64,000 nucleotides of DNA from Saccopteryx bilineata (GCF_036850765.1 NC_089495.1:198160847-198224846), one strand, 5' to 3'. Counted from the first letter of the stretch, positions 35,969 through 48,506 are shown. Program-made: numbers and translations. The notes: generated by a model from the letters alone, not told the origin.

Positions 35969-36146
35969 TTTTGTGGCAGAGACAGAGAGAGGGACAGATC
36001 AGGACAGACCAACAGGAAGGGAGAGAGATAAGAAGCATCAATTCTTTATTGTGGCTCCTTAGTTGTTCATTGATTGCTTTCTCATATGTGCCTTGACGGG
36101 GGGGGGGGGGGGGCTACAGCAGACCGAGTGACCCCTTGTTCAAGAC
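35969..36146 (-). mobile_element. SINE-C, truncated
   Basis: Tail-side part of a reverse SINE-C (ttgtggcagagacagagaga ... cttagttgttcattgattgc) ending near ccttgttcaagaca; its head is absent. It contains a run of 16 G (36098-36113). Confidence 0.85.
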
Positions 36147-36151
36147 AACTA

Positions 36152-36198
36152 TTTATCTTTTTAATTTTTAATTTTAGCAAGAGAGGAAGGGTGGGGGG

Positions 36199-36246
<48 letters not shown>

Positions 36247-36350
36247 AACATTGATCCGTTTCTGCATGTGCCCTGATCAGGGATCAAACCATGTAACTTC
36301 TGCACTTCAGTATGATGCTCTAACAAACCAAGCTATCTGGCCAGGGCAGG
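36152..36350 (-). mobile_element. SINE-D with (GA)n tail region
   Basis: Reverse copy: tttaatttttaattttagca, a long GA run (36199-36244), catgtgccctgatcaggg and head agctatctggccagggc. It abuts the broken SINE-C. Confidence 0.85.
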
Positions 36351-37411
36351 AAACCTTGTTTTAGGCAAGGGCCTAAGTTAGAAAGTAAATAGAAGGTGAG
36401 TAAGTGGAGGATAACAAGTTTAGACAAGTTGTTCAAAGGTTTAGCTATAAACAAGGGAATTAGAGTACCCTGCGGTTAAGAGGGTGTTTGTTTGCTTGTT
36501 TATTTGTTGGTTCTATGATGGACAAGACATGCTAGTAAGAGGCTTGTTAATTTCTAGCTCAGTGCCTTTTGAATCATCCCAACCCCTCTGAGGAAGTGCT
36601 AGAACAATGGGCTGATGTGTCAGGAATTCTAGATAAGAAGAGAGGTCCCTCTGGAGGAGACACTCCTCCTTGCCTCTTAGAGGCCACAGGCTGCTTGAGA
36701 CCTCACCTCCGGGCTGATGATTGACTCAGAGAACTTGTTTTTCTGGATGGCTTATCCAGGCCCCCGAGGATGTTCTCCTCCCATAGGGCAGAGTCCAGCC
36801 CTACAGAATCTGTCTCTGCCTTCACAGGATGCAGCTGCAGGTGCCAAGGCAGGCAGGCAGGCAGCAGGACAGACGCCAGCCCCGTGGTGAGCCAGAGGAC
36901 ACCCAGAGCCCCGGGGATGGATGTCCCTTCTCAGATTCTGCAATGTGGTTAAGTGCCACTAACATTTTCTGATGTCTGCTTGGTGCCAGGCCCTGGAAGT
37001 AGCTCTGTGATGAAACGGAAGGGGCCTCAACCTGGAGGAACCTGCAGTCCAGGAGATGGAGGTAGACAAGTAAACCATCAATTACAAGACACGGCCTACC
37101 AAACCGGGCAGACTCTTCCCTCTGAGATCAGCCTTAAGGGTTTGATGGCGGAAAGCTGAAGGCTTTAAATTCTCCTCAAGACGCAGAGCTTGGCCCTCCT
37201 GTTATTTTGGGAAAATGGGAGCACAATCTATTTCAAATTGAATTTTTCTTTCCCTTCTGCGGACTTCTTTTCCTTCCTGGTGAGCGTGTGGATTCAGGAC
37301 TGGGAGACAGAGCATGCAGACAATACTTGCAAGTCTAGCCTTGGGATCCGCAGATTGAAAGCAGGTGAGGCCACCATTGCCGGACGTTGGAGAGCTGCTG
37401 GGCTCAGTGCT
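36351..37411. other. Intergenic DNA
   Basis: Old repeat-like piece at 36960-37160 (ttggtgccaggccctggaag). No gene recognised. Confidence 0.45.
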
Positions 37412-37423
37412 CAAATCTCTTCT

Positions 37424-37810
37424 TTTTTTTTTTTTTTTTTTTTTTTTTGTATTTTTCTGAAGCTGGAAACGGGGAGGCAGTCAGACAGACTCCCGCATGC
37501 GCCCGACCGGGATCCACCCGGCATGCCCACCAGGGGGCGATGCTCTGCCCATCTGGGGTGTTGCTCTGTTGCGACCAGAGCCACTCTAGCGCCTGGGGCA
37601 GAGACCATAGAGCCATCCCCAGCGCCCTGGGCCATCTTTTGCTCCAATGGAGCCTTGGCTGCGGGAGGGGAAGAGAGAGACAGAGAGGAAGGAGAGGGGG
37701 AGGGGTGGAAAAGCAGATGGGCGCTTCTCCTGTGTGCCCTGGCCGGGAATCGAACCCGGGACTTCTGCACGCCAGGCCGACGCTCTACCACTGAGCCAAC
37801 CGGCCAGGGC
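37424..37810 (-). mobile_element. SINE-A, young
   Basis: Reverse full copy with a T tract of about 25 and a perfect target duplication CAAATCTCTTCT (37412-37423, 37811-37822). Confidence 0.95.
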
Positions 37811-37859
37811 CAAATCTCTTCTCTTTGTTCTCTTTATTCACTATCTCATCCATTCTTGT

Positions 37860-38935
37860 GGCTTCAAATACCCATTACATACTGAGGAGTCCTACATTCA
37901 CAGCTGGAAAGCAGGACCTTGCCCCCTGGCCTCAGATGTGCCTATCCAGCTGCCTACCCAACATCACCGTTTGAATTTCCAATGGGCTTCTGAAACACAC
38001 CACCTTACACCAAGCTTCTGTCTTTCACCCCAAATTGCGCCTCTTACCCTTGGTCTTCCTTATCACAATCCATAGCTCCGCCTAAGCCTCAGACTCATCC
38101 TTGACTCTTCCCTCACCTGACTACCCCTCTGTCTAACTGTCAGCAAATACAGCGGACACCACCTTCAAATATCCAGACGCTAAACATTTCTCACCACGCC
38201 TTCCGCTTCTCCTTTAGCCCAAGCCTCCATCACCTCCACCTGGTTGAATGCAGGAGCCTCCCAGTCAGCATCCCTTGTTTCCGTGCTTGTCTTCCCGTGG
38301 GGCATCCTCAGAATAAGTGATTCTTTAAAGCCGTGATCCTTTGCAAATGTGAGATCTTGTCAGTCCTCTGCCCAAACCTCCCCAGTGGCTCCCATCTCAC
38401 TCAGGGTAAATATTAAAGTCCTTACAATGACCCCCAGGCCCTACTGGCCTCCCCCCACCCCTGGCTCCTGGACCTCACTGGCTCCTGTTCTCCACCTCCA
38501 TCACCAAGTGCAGCCAGCACGTACCTCTCCCCCTCCAGCCTCAGCACCTTTGTGTTTGAGGACCTTTCCACCCAGAACGTTCTCCCTCAGCATCTCCATG
38601 GCTTACTTTCTTACCTCTTTCAGCTCCTTCCTAAAATACCTCCTTTTCAGTGAGTCTTTTTCTGACTGCTCTATTTAAAATCACGATCCCCTCCCTCACT
38701 TCCTACCTTTCGACCCTGCTTTGTGTGTCTCTGAGGCGTGTTTCCGTATTTAGTCCCAAAGTACTGAATAGTGTACCTGTTTATTGTTTATTTCCCTCCT
38801 GCTTGAATATAAGCTTTATGAAGGCAGGGATTTTTTTTTAAATCTGTTTAGTTTAATGCTGAATTTCTAGCATTTATAGCAGTGCTGCGCACACATGGGG
38901 TGCTCAATGAGTACTTTCTGAATGCAATAATGGGC
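37860..38935 (+). repeat. L2 LINE, long 3' fragment
   Basis: Pattern of the L2 3' half: cagtcctctgcccaaacctc, cctttgtgtttgaggacctt, gaatataagctttatgaagg, and gtgctcaatgagtactttct at the end. No intact frame. Confidence 0.75.
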
Positions 38936-39059
38936 TGCAGTGAGCCCCTCCTAACTTGTGTTAGCGGGGGCCTGGAATGGGCCAGGAAACTCCTTGGAGT
39001 GAGTGGTACATTTTTGCAGATGAGACTGAAGATTGGAGAAGCTTGAGTACCCTGCCTCT

Positions 39060-39250
39060 CTGTTCCCATAGCAACCAGCGCAGTCCCTAGCATTCCGCAC
39101 TATCATTGTATTAATACATTTCCTCACTGGATGCAAGACTTGTGAGCTCAAGTAGCATCTCTTCTCACTCACTGTGGCATCTCTATCAACCAACAGAAAG
39201 CTGGGCACATGGCTGGTGTTTAAGAAATACTTGCTGCATGAATAAATGAG
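39060..39250 (+). repeat. L2 3' end fragment
   Basis: aactttgtgagct-like middle and gctgggcacatggctggtgt ... gcatgaataaatgagtgaa are typical of L2 tails. Confidence 0.55.
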
Positions 39251-39884
39251 TGAAGTGGCCAAATCAGGATACGACTGCACCATCCTTCCATAGTAGAGTC
39301 TCTGCCTCTGCCCACTCCACCCTGGGGTGTCCCTGTGACAGCCAAGGGACAACAGTTAAGAGTTCTTCCCTCTGGCCGAGTGCCTTCTTGCACATCCTCA
39401 CCCACAGAGCCGGAAGTACTTAGGTGGAGAACGTCGCACACAGGTTGACGTTTTTTCCCCATCACACCAGGCAAACAGAAGGAATATCCCATTCAATGGG
39501 ACACCTCTGACACAGTTCCCCAGACACGCAGTCAGGGTCTCTTACTTCCTCCCACCCTCCTCATCTGCAGTTGACCCCACTGGTGCCCCAGTCTTCAGCT
39601 GCTGGGGTTGGGCTGCCTGCCCATCCATCCACACACCCAGCCTTCTCGGGGCCACAGTGATCACTGAGATGAACCCCCGCCCTCATCCTCACCGCCCCAC
39701 TGTGAGTTGGCTTGGTTCTCTGAGTCTTCATTCCAATTCTCTGCTTTGCCTCTTCTTTCTAGACTCTTCTCCACCCCCCAAACCCGTGTCTTAGGTCCAT
39801 GGAGGTAGCTCACTCTACCCACGGCTGATTGCAGGACTCTTGTCTCATCCTTTCTCCTCTCTTGGTCCTTCCTTTCCCTATACA
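39251..39884. other. Intergenic DNA
   Basis: Nothing recognised. Confidence 0.4.
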
Positions 39885-39898
39885 TATCAGTAATTCTT

Positions 39899-40277
39899 TT
39901 TTGTTTTGTTTTGTTTTTGTTTTTTGTATTTTTCTGAAGTTGGAAACGGGGAGGCAGTCAGACAGACTCCCACATGCGCCGACCAGGATCCACCCGGCAC
40001 GCCCACCAGGGGGCAATGCTCTGCCCATCTAGGGCGTCGCTCTGTTGCAACCAGAGCCATTCTAGCACCCGAGGCAGAGGCCATAGAGCCATCCTCAGTG
40101 CCCGGGCCAACTTTGCTCCAATGGAGCCTTGGCTGCGGGAGGGGAAGAGAGAGACAGAGAGAAGGAGAAGGGGAGGGGTGGAGAAGCAGATGGGTGCTTC
40201 TCCTGTGTGGCCTGGCCGAGAATCAAACCCGGACTCCAGGCCGACGCTCTACAACTGAGCCAACTGGCCAGGGCCCG
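39899..40277 (-). mobile_element. SINE-A, young
   Basis: Reverse copy with perfect 14-bp target duplication TATCAGTAATTCTT (39885-39898, 40278-40291). Confidence 0.95.
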
Positions 40278-40584
40278 TATCAGTAATTCTTAAAGAACTG
40301 CAAAGGTGGGGGGAACTGATAAGGACTATGGGCCCTTTTCCCTCCAAAAAATACGTATACTCATAAATACAGCACTCTGCTTTGGAACTCACGGGCACCT
40401 GAATTAAGAACTCCTCCTCTAAGTGGTCTCTCTTCTTTTTCTCCCCTCCCCTCTATTTCTGGCTGTTGTCGGTTCCCAGGTCGGCCCACCTGGTCTTCTT
40501 TCAGAAGCAGAAGCCTCTCCTGGCCGTGTTGTCACCAAATACCATTGTTGTGAAAGTAGCTGGGAGATTTGTACCATTTTTCTC

Positions 40585-40730
40585 ACGCTTCAACTGATTT
40601 CATCCTCTCAACAGCGCTCAGTGGATGGAACTATTATTACCCCATTTCTACAGAGAGAACAGCTGCTCAGTTAGGTGTTTTGCTAACCCTGCCCAGCTCT
40701 TAAGTCCGGGGTCTCTTTCCTCAGCACCAC
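40585..40730 (+). repeat. MIR
   Basis: caactgatttcatcctctca ... attattaccccatttctaca ... cagctgctcagttagg. Confidence 0.65.
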
Positions 40731-41052
40731 GGTGTGCGGCCTATCATAAACCGCTGCTGTCTTTGATGTTTCCTACCTGAAACCTACCTCCAAACCTATG
40801 TTATTCTTAACTGCTGTTTTTTTTTAAAACTCTTCCCTCCTGAAATGCGCCTCCTCCATCTCACCTCCCCCACTTCTCTGAAGCTCCCTCTTTCTCCCCC
40901 ATCCATGTTTTCAACTGACCGCAGGTGGCTTCTTTGCAGTTACTTGAGCACATGTGAGCCATGCACAGTTTCATTTCCTCTTCCACTGGCAGCCCAGCTG
41001 TGCTCATCTCTGAGATCGTTGCTGGCTCTAAATGGGGCCTTTTCTTTTCTTG

Positions 41053-41217
41053 ATTTTTGAAGATTTTTATTTATTGATTTTTAGAGAGAGGAGGGGTGGA
41101 GGGAGAAGCATAGGAAACATCAACTTATTGTGCCTTGACCGGGCAAGCCCTGGGTTTCAAACCGGCAACCTCAGTGTTCCAGGTCAAAGCTTCATCCACT
41201 GTGCCACCACAGGTCAG
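41053..41217 (-). mobile_element. SINE-B
   Basis: Reverse copy: tttttatttattgattttta tail, ttgtgccttgaccgggcaag, head gccaccacaggtcaggc. Confidence 0.85.
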
Positions 41218-41685
41218 GCTCCAGCCTTTTCTGACAGAAGGCCTTGGGACTTCTGGGACTGCCATATCTGAAATCCAGCTAAGAGGAAGAGAGGGGCCAC
41301 CTAGCTGAGCACCTACTTTGTGCCAGGTCCCATGCATGGCATGGGGACACAGAACCTGACATATAAAGGCTTCGGTTTCCAGATACGTCCAAGTTACCAA
41401 CTGATGGACACCTGGTGGCTCTAAGACAGTTGATCCAAACTCATCTGCCGCCCGTCTGTGGATGGTTAGGGGCCTCTCCGCAGCGCGGCTAATCTTCAGC
41501 TGCCCTCCAAGCCAGCGAAACTGCTGCTTGGACCCTGCACGAGAAACACCTGGCTGTCGGTTAACCTCTTCCTCCTTAGCTCAAATCTCAGACCAGCCTG
41601 GTCGTTTGAGTTGGGTTAATCACAATCACACGTCTGTTCTTGTTGTGAGAAAAGTCATCCATCATCCCAAAAGCAACTTCTAGAA
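41218..41685. other. Intergenic DNA
   Basis: Possible MIR/L2 core at 41300-41360 (acctactttgtgccaggtcc). No gene. Confidence 0.4.
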
Positions 41686-41689
41686 CTGT

Positions 41690-41930
41690 TTGCCGAACTG
41701 GAATATACACACAGCAATGTGCACACATCAAAAGAACGCACATTGGCAGATTGTGAATTTTCACCAACCGAACACATCTGTGTAACCTGCACTCAATCAA
41801 GAAACAGAATATGCCAGCCCCCGAGCCCCCCCCCCCATGTTTCCTTCCTGTCATTACCCCCGACTTAACCGCTATCCTGATGACTTGTAACAGCACAGAT
41901 TGGTCTTGCCTGCTTTTGTCCCACAAAAAC
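41690..41930 (+). repeat. L1M-type fragment
   Basis: ggaatatacacacagcaatg ... gaacacatctgtgtaacctg ... taaccgctatcctgatgact follows a known old L1 3' region that also occurs at 53520-53780. Confidence 0.55.
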
Positions 41931-42400
41931 CATTTTGAAATCGACCCTCCTCTCGTTCACCCCCCCTAGACATACACAAATTTTGATTGGTTGGTGATTG
42001 ATGGATTCAATTAGTCATTGACCAGATGTTGGCTGCTTATAAAATAGATCAAAAATCTTCTGAACTCTGAACCAAGGGCCTGGAGCCTGAAAGGGGCTTT
42101 GGCTGTAAACTGACCCTCTGCTGGGCCTCCAGAATCCCAAAGTGTGTTCTTAATAAAGGGCCCAGACCGTGTCTGCATACATATCTGATCACTTCCTCTA
42201 AAGTTCAAGTTCTCATGCCACCGATGCTTTGTTTCTTTCTTTCCTCCTTTCTTTCTTTTCATTCTGAAGGAGGGAATTAGAGGCTCCTCCCCCCAGAACT
42301 CCAGCCTTCATCACGCCTAGTGATGGAGAAATCATCATCTTGTAGGGCGTTTTCCAGGCAGATCGGGCAAGTTCGCTTTAAACTGTTAAAAACACACAGG

Positions 42401-42612
42401 ATCTGGCCAGGTGGCGCAGTGGGTAAAGCATCCACCCAGCATGCCAGAGGTTGCGGATTCAACCCAACCCCTGTTCAAGGCACGGAGAAGCAAATGATGG
42501 GTACACACGAAAATGGAACAACGAAGTGAAACAATGAGTTGAGGCTCTTTCTCTCTTTCCCTTCTTCTATCTCTTTCAAAACAATGGAAAAATTATAAAA
42601 GTAAAATAAAAG
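42401..42612 (+). mobile_element. SINE of SINE-B/D type, old
   Basis: Head tctggccaggtggcgcagtg, box-B-like cggattcaaccc, cttcaaaacaatggaa tail. Confidence 0.75.
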
Positions 42613-42719
42613 AACCACTCACACACACATAAAACCCAGAAAAAAAAAATCTTTCTTATTTGAGTTCAAATATGTTGTAATTTTTGCCTACTGACTCCAG
42701 TTCTTCCCTTTGCAGCTTC

Positions 42720-43177
42720 CCAGAACTGGTCAGTTCAATCAGGTTTTGAGTGCCTCCTCTGTGCCAGGCTCAGAGGTGCATGAGGTGGGCACCCTGACCC
42801 CCAAGTCCTTTCTGTGGGGATCCCAGAATTGACTGGGTGAGGGATGTAGCTAAACCAGCATTTAGCAAGGGACATTCCACCGGACACTGATCCCCAGCCA
42901 TGCTTCATGAAAAAGGAGCTCTGAACGCAGATGAGTTGTATAAATGCGACACGCTCTGTGGTCAGTTTCTAGTGTCACATCGTACATCAGGCAAAGTAAG
43001 ACTCAGGGTGGCGGGTGGGGGGAGGGGCTGAATCATAAAAACCCTGTTCCACTTTGTCAGTGTTTTCAAGACCTATTTGACTTCAAATCCTCCCCCCCTC
43101 CTTTTTATTTCTACGGAATGCCTATGAATATTTCTTAGAATTAGCGTCTCCCAGAACAGGATGCAGATCGGTTAGCT
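42720..43177. other. Intergenic DNA
   Basis: L2/MIR-like stretch at 42735-42800 (tgcctcctctgtgccaggct). Otherwise nothing. Confidence 0.4.
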
Positions 43178-43930
43178 TTAAGCATCCTCTACAACTACGC
43201 TGCCCAACTCTGCAGTTACTAGCACGTGGTGACACTAAGCTCTTAAAGTGTGGCTGATCCAAATGGAGATGTGCTGGGACTGTTAGATCTATACTGGATT
43301 TTGAAGTCTTAGTACAAGAAGAAAAGAAAATATAAATAATTTTTATACTGAGCATCTGTTGAAGAAATATTATTATTTTTTTAAATTTTATTTATTTATT
43401 TATTTTTTACAGAGACAGAAAGTGAATCAGAGAGAGGGATAGACAGGGACAGACAGACAGGAATGGAGAGAGATGAGAAGCATCAATCATTAGTTTTTCA
43501 TTGCGTGTTGCAACACCTAGTTGTTCATTGATTGCTTTCTCACACGTGCCTTGACCGTGGGCCTTCAGCAGACTGAGTAACCCCTTGCTGGAGCCAGCGA
43601 CCTTGGGTTCAAGCTGGTGGGCTTTTGCTCAAACCAGATGAGCCCGCACTCAAGCTGGCGACCTCAGGGTCTTGAACCTGGGTCTTCTGCATCCCAGTCC
43701 AATGCTCTATCCACTGCGCCACCACCTGGTCAGGCCAGAAATACTATTTTTTTTAAAGATTGGGTTAAAACATGTTAAAATTAATTTCCTCTCTTTCTTT
43801 TTACTTTTTATTTATTTTAATTTTTATTTTTTTCTCTTTCTTTTCTTTTTTACTTTTGACATGTGGCTACTAGACAATGTGTAGGTACCCATGGGGCACA
43901 CACTGCATTTCCATGGACGGGTGTGGCTCC
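43178..43930 (-). repeat. Old DNA-transposon repeat split by a SINE-C
   Basis: Left part (ctcttaaagtgtggctgatc, ggattttgaagtcttagtac) and right part (gttaaaattaatttcctctc, gacatgtggctactagacaa) belong to one mammalian DNA-transposon-like repeat. The SINE-C at 43378-43733 lies between them. Confidence 0.5.
43378..43733 (-). mobile_element. SINE-C
   Basis: Reverse full copy. The flanks agaaatattatta (before) and agaaatactattt (after) fit an imperfect target duplication. Confidence 0.9.
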
Positions 43931-45146
43931 AACATTCTGCGCTGGTGGCGAATTGGTTGGCTGATAAGGGGGCATATGAGGGGAAGGGGGTGGGTAGTCC
44001 AGGGGAAGAAGTGCCAGGGAACTGTGGGAAATCACTGGAGTGACAGCTCATGCAACTTAACAGAGGGTATAGTCAGGAAGTGGTGACTAAGCTGAGACCT
44101 GAAAGATGAGAAGGGGTGAGCCAGGGAAGGTAATATTGTTACCAAGGCCCTGAAGCGGAAAGGGGAACTGGGAGTATTCCAGGACATCGAGGCTGGGGGT
44201 GGGAGGGCCGGGGATGGAGGGAAATGGAGGAGGTAGGACGTGACTCAACCTGAGACCAGGGTGAGCAGCGAGGGCCAAGATTTGGGGGGGGGGGCTGAGG
44301 CATTTTCAGTTGGGTAGGATAGGAAGATTTGCATTTTAGAAAAATTACTCTGACATTTGGGTGGGGCAAAGATGGGCATAGGGCTAACCTGGAGGCAGAA
44401 TGGCCTATTCAGAAGCTGTGGCATGCTCTTGGAGTGATGTGGAAGTCTGGACTGTGCTCCGAGCCCTGTGACGACGGAACTCCAGCGTCTGGGAAATAGA
44501 GTCGGAGGTGGGACCACTGGTCCAGGCTGCTACTTGGAGATGGGACCAGGGGAGAGGGTGGAGTTGATACCCTGGTTGCTGAGTAGTGAGGCTGTGAGGG
44601 GAAAGCAGAGGTCTGTAGCTAGAGCTTAGGCTTGTTCAAGTTGAGTTTGAGAAGCCCGTAGGCTATACAAGTGGGGATGTCCAAGACAAAGTAGGTAGCC
44701 GGGTCTGGAGCTCAGAAGAGAGTTATGGGGTGGAAGTAGAGTTGGCAGAAAACATCTCCTTCCAGCCCCGGGTTCCTCGCAGGCGGAATGGGGGCGTGGT
44801 CTACTTTCCACAGTTGGTGTGAGGATTAGACGATGCAGCATGCTGAATGTGCCTGGCACAGTGGAGGCTCACTGTAGGTGCTCCGAAGCTATTAGTTCTT
44901 TGTTTCAGAGGGTCTGTTCTTCCCATTTCCCACGTGGCCAAACCCAACAGCTTTGCGGTCCCCGCAGGACCCACACCTGTGATTTCTAAGCTCCCCGTGC
45001 CGTGATGGAGAGATGTTGCGGGGGAAATTTGCGGGGAAACGGGATGACGGCAGTTTTCCCCCGCCTGGGCAGCCCTAGGGTGGGAAGGGAGTGAGCGCTT
45101 GAGACGGCTCAGTGGAGGAGGCTCGAGTCTGGGAGGCCAGAGGATA
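43931..45146. other. Intergenic DNA with old unassigned repeat
   Basis: From about 44050 to 44720 the sequence (agctgagacctgaaagatga, ccaaggccctgaagcggaaa, gagtttgagaagcccgtagg) follows the same mammal-wide repeat as at 34.5 kb. No gene. Confidence 0.45.
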
Positions 45147-45328
45147 CAGTAAGTCCTCACTTAACATCTCCGATAGGTTCTTGGAACTGCGGCAAAAAGA
45201 CGTATATAATGAAACCAATGTTACCGTACGCTGGTTGATATAAGCAAGAGATAAGTTCCTACAGCAGAATCTCATCCACTTTGTAACAAGAGACATCGGA
45301 GGAAACGACGTTATTCGAGGACCTACTG
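45147..45328 (+). mobile_element. Short DNA transposon (MITE), Tigger/mariner-like
   Basis: A 182-bp segment with inverted ends: left cagtaagtcctcacttaac, right read in reverse cagtaggtcctcgaataac. TA precedes the left end. No coding capacity. Confidence 0.6.
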
Positions 45329-46155
45329 CCTGCTGCCTGCCCTGCCCCTGCCACCAGCAAATTAATAAACCCTGCCTGTTCTAAGCCTCCGTTTCGCCAC
45401 TGAGGCTCAAGGAGGGGCCTGCCAGCTGGGCCCTGCCCTGGTTCTGTCCCTGCCTTCTCCTTTCTCCCAGAAAGCCTCTTCCCTCCTCTTGACCCCTAGA
45501 AGACATCACTTCCTTGAAGACTTGGCTCACTCACTGAAGGCCTCCTGGCGGCTCCTTCCTGGGGCGGAGGGCCAAAATCCTGAGAAGATTGAGAAGAGGC
45601 TTTGGGACTGGGCCAGGCTGGGAAAACAGGAAAGATGACGAACCCCATTCCCCCCACCCGCTTCTAGGGGTTGTTTATTCCAGTGTTCCCTCAGCTGCGT
45701 TTTCTGGCTGCACAGTAACCCTCGACTGTCCCCCTTGCCCAGCCCCTGGCCCTGCGGCACCTCATGCACCCCTCGTTCTGCTGCTCACGGGACGGGCCTG
45801 CCCCTGAGTCCACTTGGCCAACTGCGCCAAGCTCCTGGGAAGCAGGAATGACTCAGATGTATCTTAAGTGAACCATGTTCCATGGCAGGAATGGTCCATT
45901 CACACAAGCCTCTTCAGCTTCCTGAGATAAATAATGTGCTTCCCATTTTCAGCCGTGGAAACTGAGTCTCGGGGAGGTGACCCCAGTCACCCGGTGTGTT
46001 GGTGTTGGATCCGGAAACAGGGAGGGGCGGAGATGAAAAGGACGTCTTATCCGTGAAGAGTGTATCCTTTGGAGGCTGAAGACCCCCTGGCTTGGTTTGG
46101 ATTTGGGTCCTGCCACTTCCTGCCTGTGGAATTCGGACAGGATCCTAGTGGGAGG
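45329..46155. other. Intergenic DNA
   Basis: Moderately GC-rich; no gene or repeat recognised. Confidence 0.4.
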
Positions 46156-46372
46156 CAGCATGAGGCGGTGGTCAGGAGCACAGGCTCTGAGGTCACACGT
46201 CAGTTCCACCGTCTGCGCGTCTGTGACCTTGGGCAAGTTCTTCGCCTCTGTGCACTTCAGTTTCCACAGCTGTAAAACAGGATAATTATAGCTCCTACCA
46301 CATCGACTTGCTGTGCGGATTAAACGTGTTAATCCATGTGGAACACTTAGCACGGTGTCTGGCCCATGGGCC
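46156..46372 (+). repeat. MIR, nearly full length
   Basis: gtcaggagcacaggctctga, gtgaccttgggcaagttctt, tcagtttccacagctgtaaa, aacacttagcacggtgtctg. Confidence 0.9.
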
Positions 46373-47362
46373 AGCCCTGTTCATGTCAGCTCGGGTATGA
46401 CCGCAGACCTCGCTGACTCTGAGCACCACCTGTCCCCCAGCATGTCACTCGGCGCCGTGGTGGCTAACTCAGCCCTTGACGCATGGTAGTAGGTGCTTAC
46501 CGGCTTGCTGACCGAAGGAATGGCTGGGAATTGATTCAGTTCCTGAAAACAGGCTTCTGACCACGTGTGGGAGTAGGATTCTGAAGGAAGACCATTTTCA
46601 GGAGTTTCCCAACCAACCAGTGAGTGACTGCTTTTTTGCACGCTAGTATGAACTTTAAACTATTTCCAGACTGCTCTTTCCTCTCTGATTACAGAAGAAA
46701 CTTATGCTCCTTGTGAACTGTACAAATGTCATAGGGAGAGTTAAAGTCCTAAGTAAGCCTTCTGTTTCGAAAGAAGTTATGTTATTTATCCGAGGCATGT
46801 CCTTGCAGACTTTCCCTGTACTGATCCTAGTGTTCGAGCCCCGCTGTGCGCCCCACTCTGTGTTAGACCCTGCAGAGCCTCTGCAGAAGTAGAAATGACT
46901 GTACCTTATGGGCGGGCACGATTGGGGTGGGACGTGGAATTTCAGGGAACACTTAATCAGCAATTAAAGTCACTATTGTACCAATGACTCATTTGCTCGG
47001 CATGAACTTAACATTTGGGGCTCTGGGACCCGGAAATGAGAGGTCAAGGTCCCGTGTGGCTTTGGAGGGAGATCTGAGATTGACTCAGCGAAGAGCTGCT
47101 CTTGTGTTCTTGTCCCCTGATTATGTGCATGTCAACCAAGCCTCAGAGAGAGGGAAGAATGGGTGATAGAGACCCGCTGTCCCAGATTCCATGTTCCTAT
47201 CTCAATCGCTGTGTGTAGGGAACTGAGCCGAAGGAACCGGGCAGGCTGGGCTTGTCACAGGTGGTTTCTGTGACCTCGGGCAAGTCACTTCCCTTCCTCA
47301 GAGTCTCAGGTTCCTCATTTGAAGAGTGAGGAGACTTTTCCTGCCTTGAAAGTCACATTTTC
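46373..47362. other. Intergenic DNA
   Basis: MIR-like piece at 47259-47340 (gacctcgggcaagtcacttc). No gene. Confidence 0.45.
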
Positions 47363-47430
47363 CCATTCATCCATTCATTCATCCATCCATTCATTCATTC
47401 ATTCATTCATTCATTCATTCATTCATTCAT
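47363..47430. repeat. (ATTC)n microsatellite
   Basis: Tetranucleotide array with a few ATCC variants at its start. Confidence 0.95.
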
Positions 47431-47489
47431 GGTATCTTCTAAGAGTGTACGAGGATTACTCAATAAACGTAGCCATCTAGGAAAAAAAG

Positions 47490-47805
47490 AGTTGGATCTT
47501 GTGGTGGATTGTTCAGCAAATATTTACTTCCCCCAGCCCTTCTCATTGTGGGAGGAATATACTTCCCCACTCTGTTGACATTGAACTTAACCACGTGACT
47601 TGCTTTGGCCACAAGAATATGTGTGGAAGTGACAGGAGCCAGCTCCAAAACACTGAGTGTTTCCATTCCTTTGTCTTCAGCAACTGTCCTTGGCCTTGAG
47701 AATCTCAAGTCCCCAACAGTGGGGCTCCTTCAGCCTGGATTCAGAGTGGAAGACCCTGGAGGCAGCCTGCATGCCACCTAGAGCCTGGAGCCCAGCCCAG
47801 CCCAG
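47490..47805 (+). repeat. Old mammalian repeat, family not assigned
   Basis: cacgtgacttgctttggcca ... ggctccttcagcctggattc; a related copy lies at 13935-14250. Confidence 0.4.
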
Positions 47806-47810
47806 GAGAG

Positions 47811-47899
47811 TTCCTGTATGTGCCCTGACTGGGGATCGAACTGGCAACCTTTGTGTATCGTGATGATGCTCCAACCAACTGAGCTATTCGGCCAGGGCA
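47811..47899 (-). mobile_element. SINE-D head fragment
   Basis: Only the tRNA-related part is present (gtgccctgactggggatcga ... gagctattcggccagggc). Confidence 0.75.
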
Positions 47900-48200
47900 A
47901 CCCCTGGGTCATCCTTTAAGGCTCAGCTTAAACACCACCTCTTTAGAGAAGCTTTCCATCATTCCCCAAACTAAATGAGGCCCTTCTTGTTTCACCTTCC
48001 CCATTCTTCCCTTTCTTCAACTCTGCAGCATTTGCACATCTGTAATTAGATAGTTAATTGTGCATATGTATTTCCATAATGGCTGTCTCCAAAGCCCCAT
48101 CAAGGCTGTGACCACATCTGTCTTCTTCACCATCTTATCTCAAGCATTTAGCTAGTGCCTGGTACATCAGAGAGCTCAGCATATCTGTGCTTGGACATCG
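47900..48200 (+). repeat. L2 fragment
   Basis: aaggctcagcttaaacacca ... agtgcctggtacatcagaga matches L2 organisation. Confidence 0.7.
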
Positions 48201-48234
48201 TTTGAAATAAAAAATCACATAAGGCATGATTTTA

Positions 48235-48500
48235 TTATAGGAAATATCCAGAATAGGTAAATGCATAGAGACAGATAGCAGATAGGTAGTTGCCAAGGGC
48301 AGGGGAGAGGGGGAAATGAGGAGTGACTATAAACGGGTGTGCAGTTTCCTTTCGGGGGGATGAAAATGTCTTGAAACTTGACAAAGGTGGGGATTGTGCA
48401 AAATTGTGAATGTACTAAATGCCACTGAACTATATACTTTAAAATGGTTCATATTCAATTATGTGAATATCACTTCAATTACAAAAGGGTATAAAGTATT
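48235..48500 (+). repeat. L1M 3' UTR fragment
   Basis: gataggtagttgccaagggc ... ctaaatgccactgaactata is the usual 3' end of old L1 elements. A pyrimidine microsatellite follows it. Confidence 0.7.
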
Positions 48501-48506
48501 GCTTTT

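Noticed and set aside
47363..47430. Regular array that might suggest a CRISPR or satellite
   Set aside because: It is a plain tetranucleotide microsatellite without spacers.
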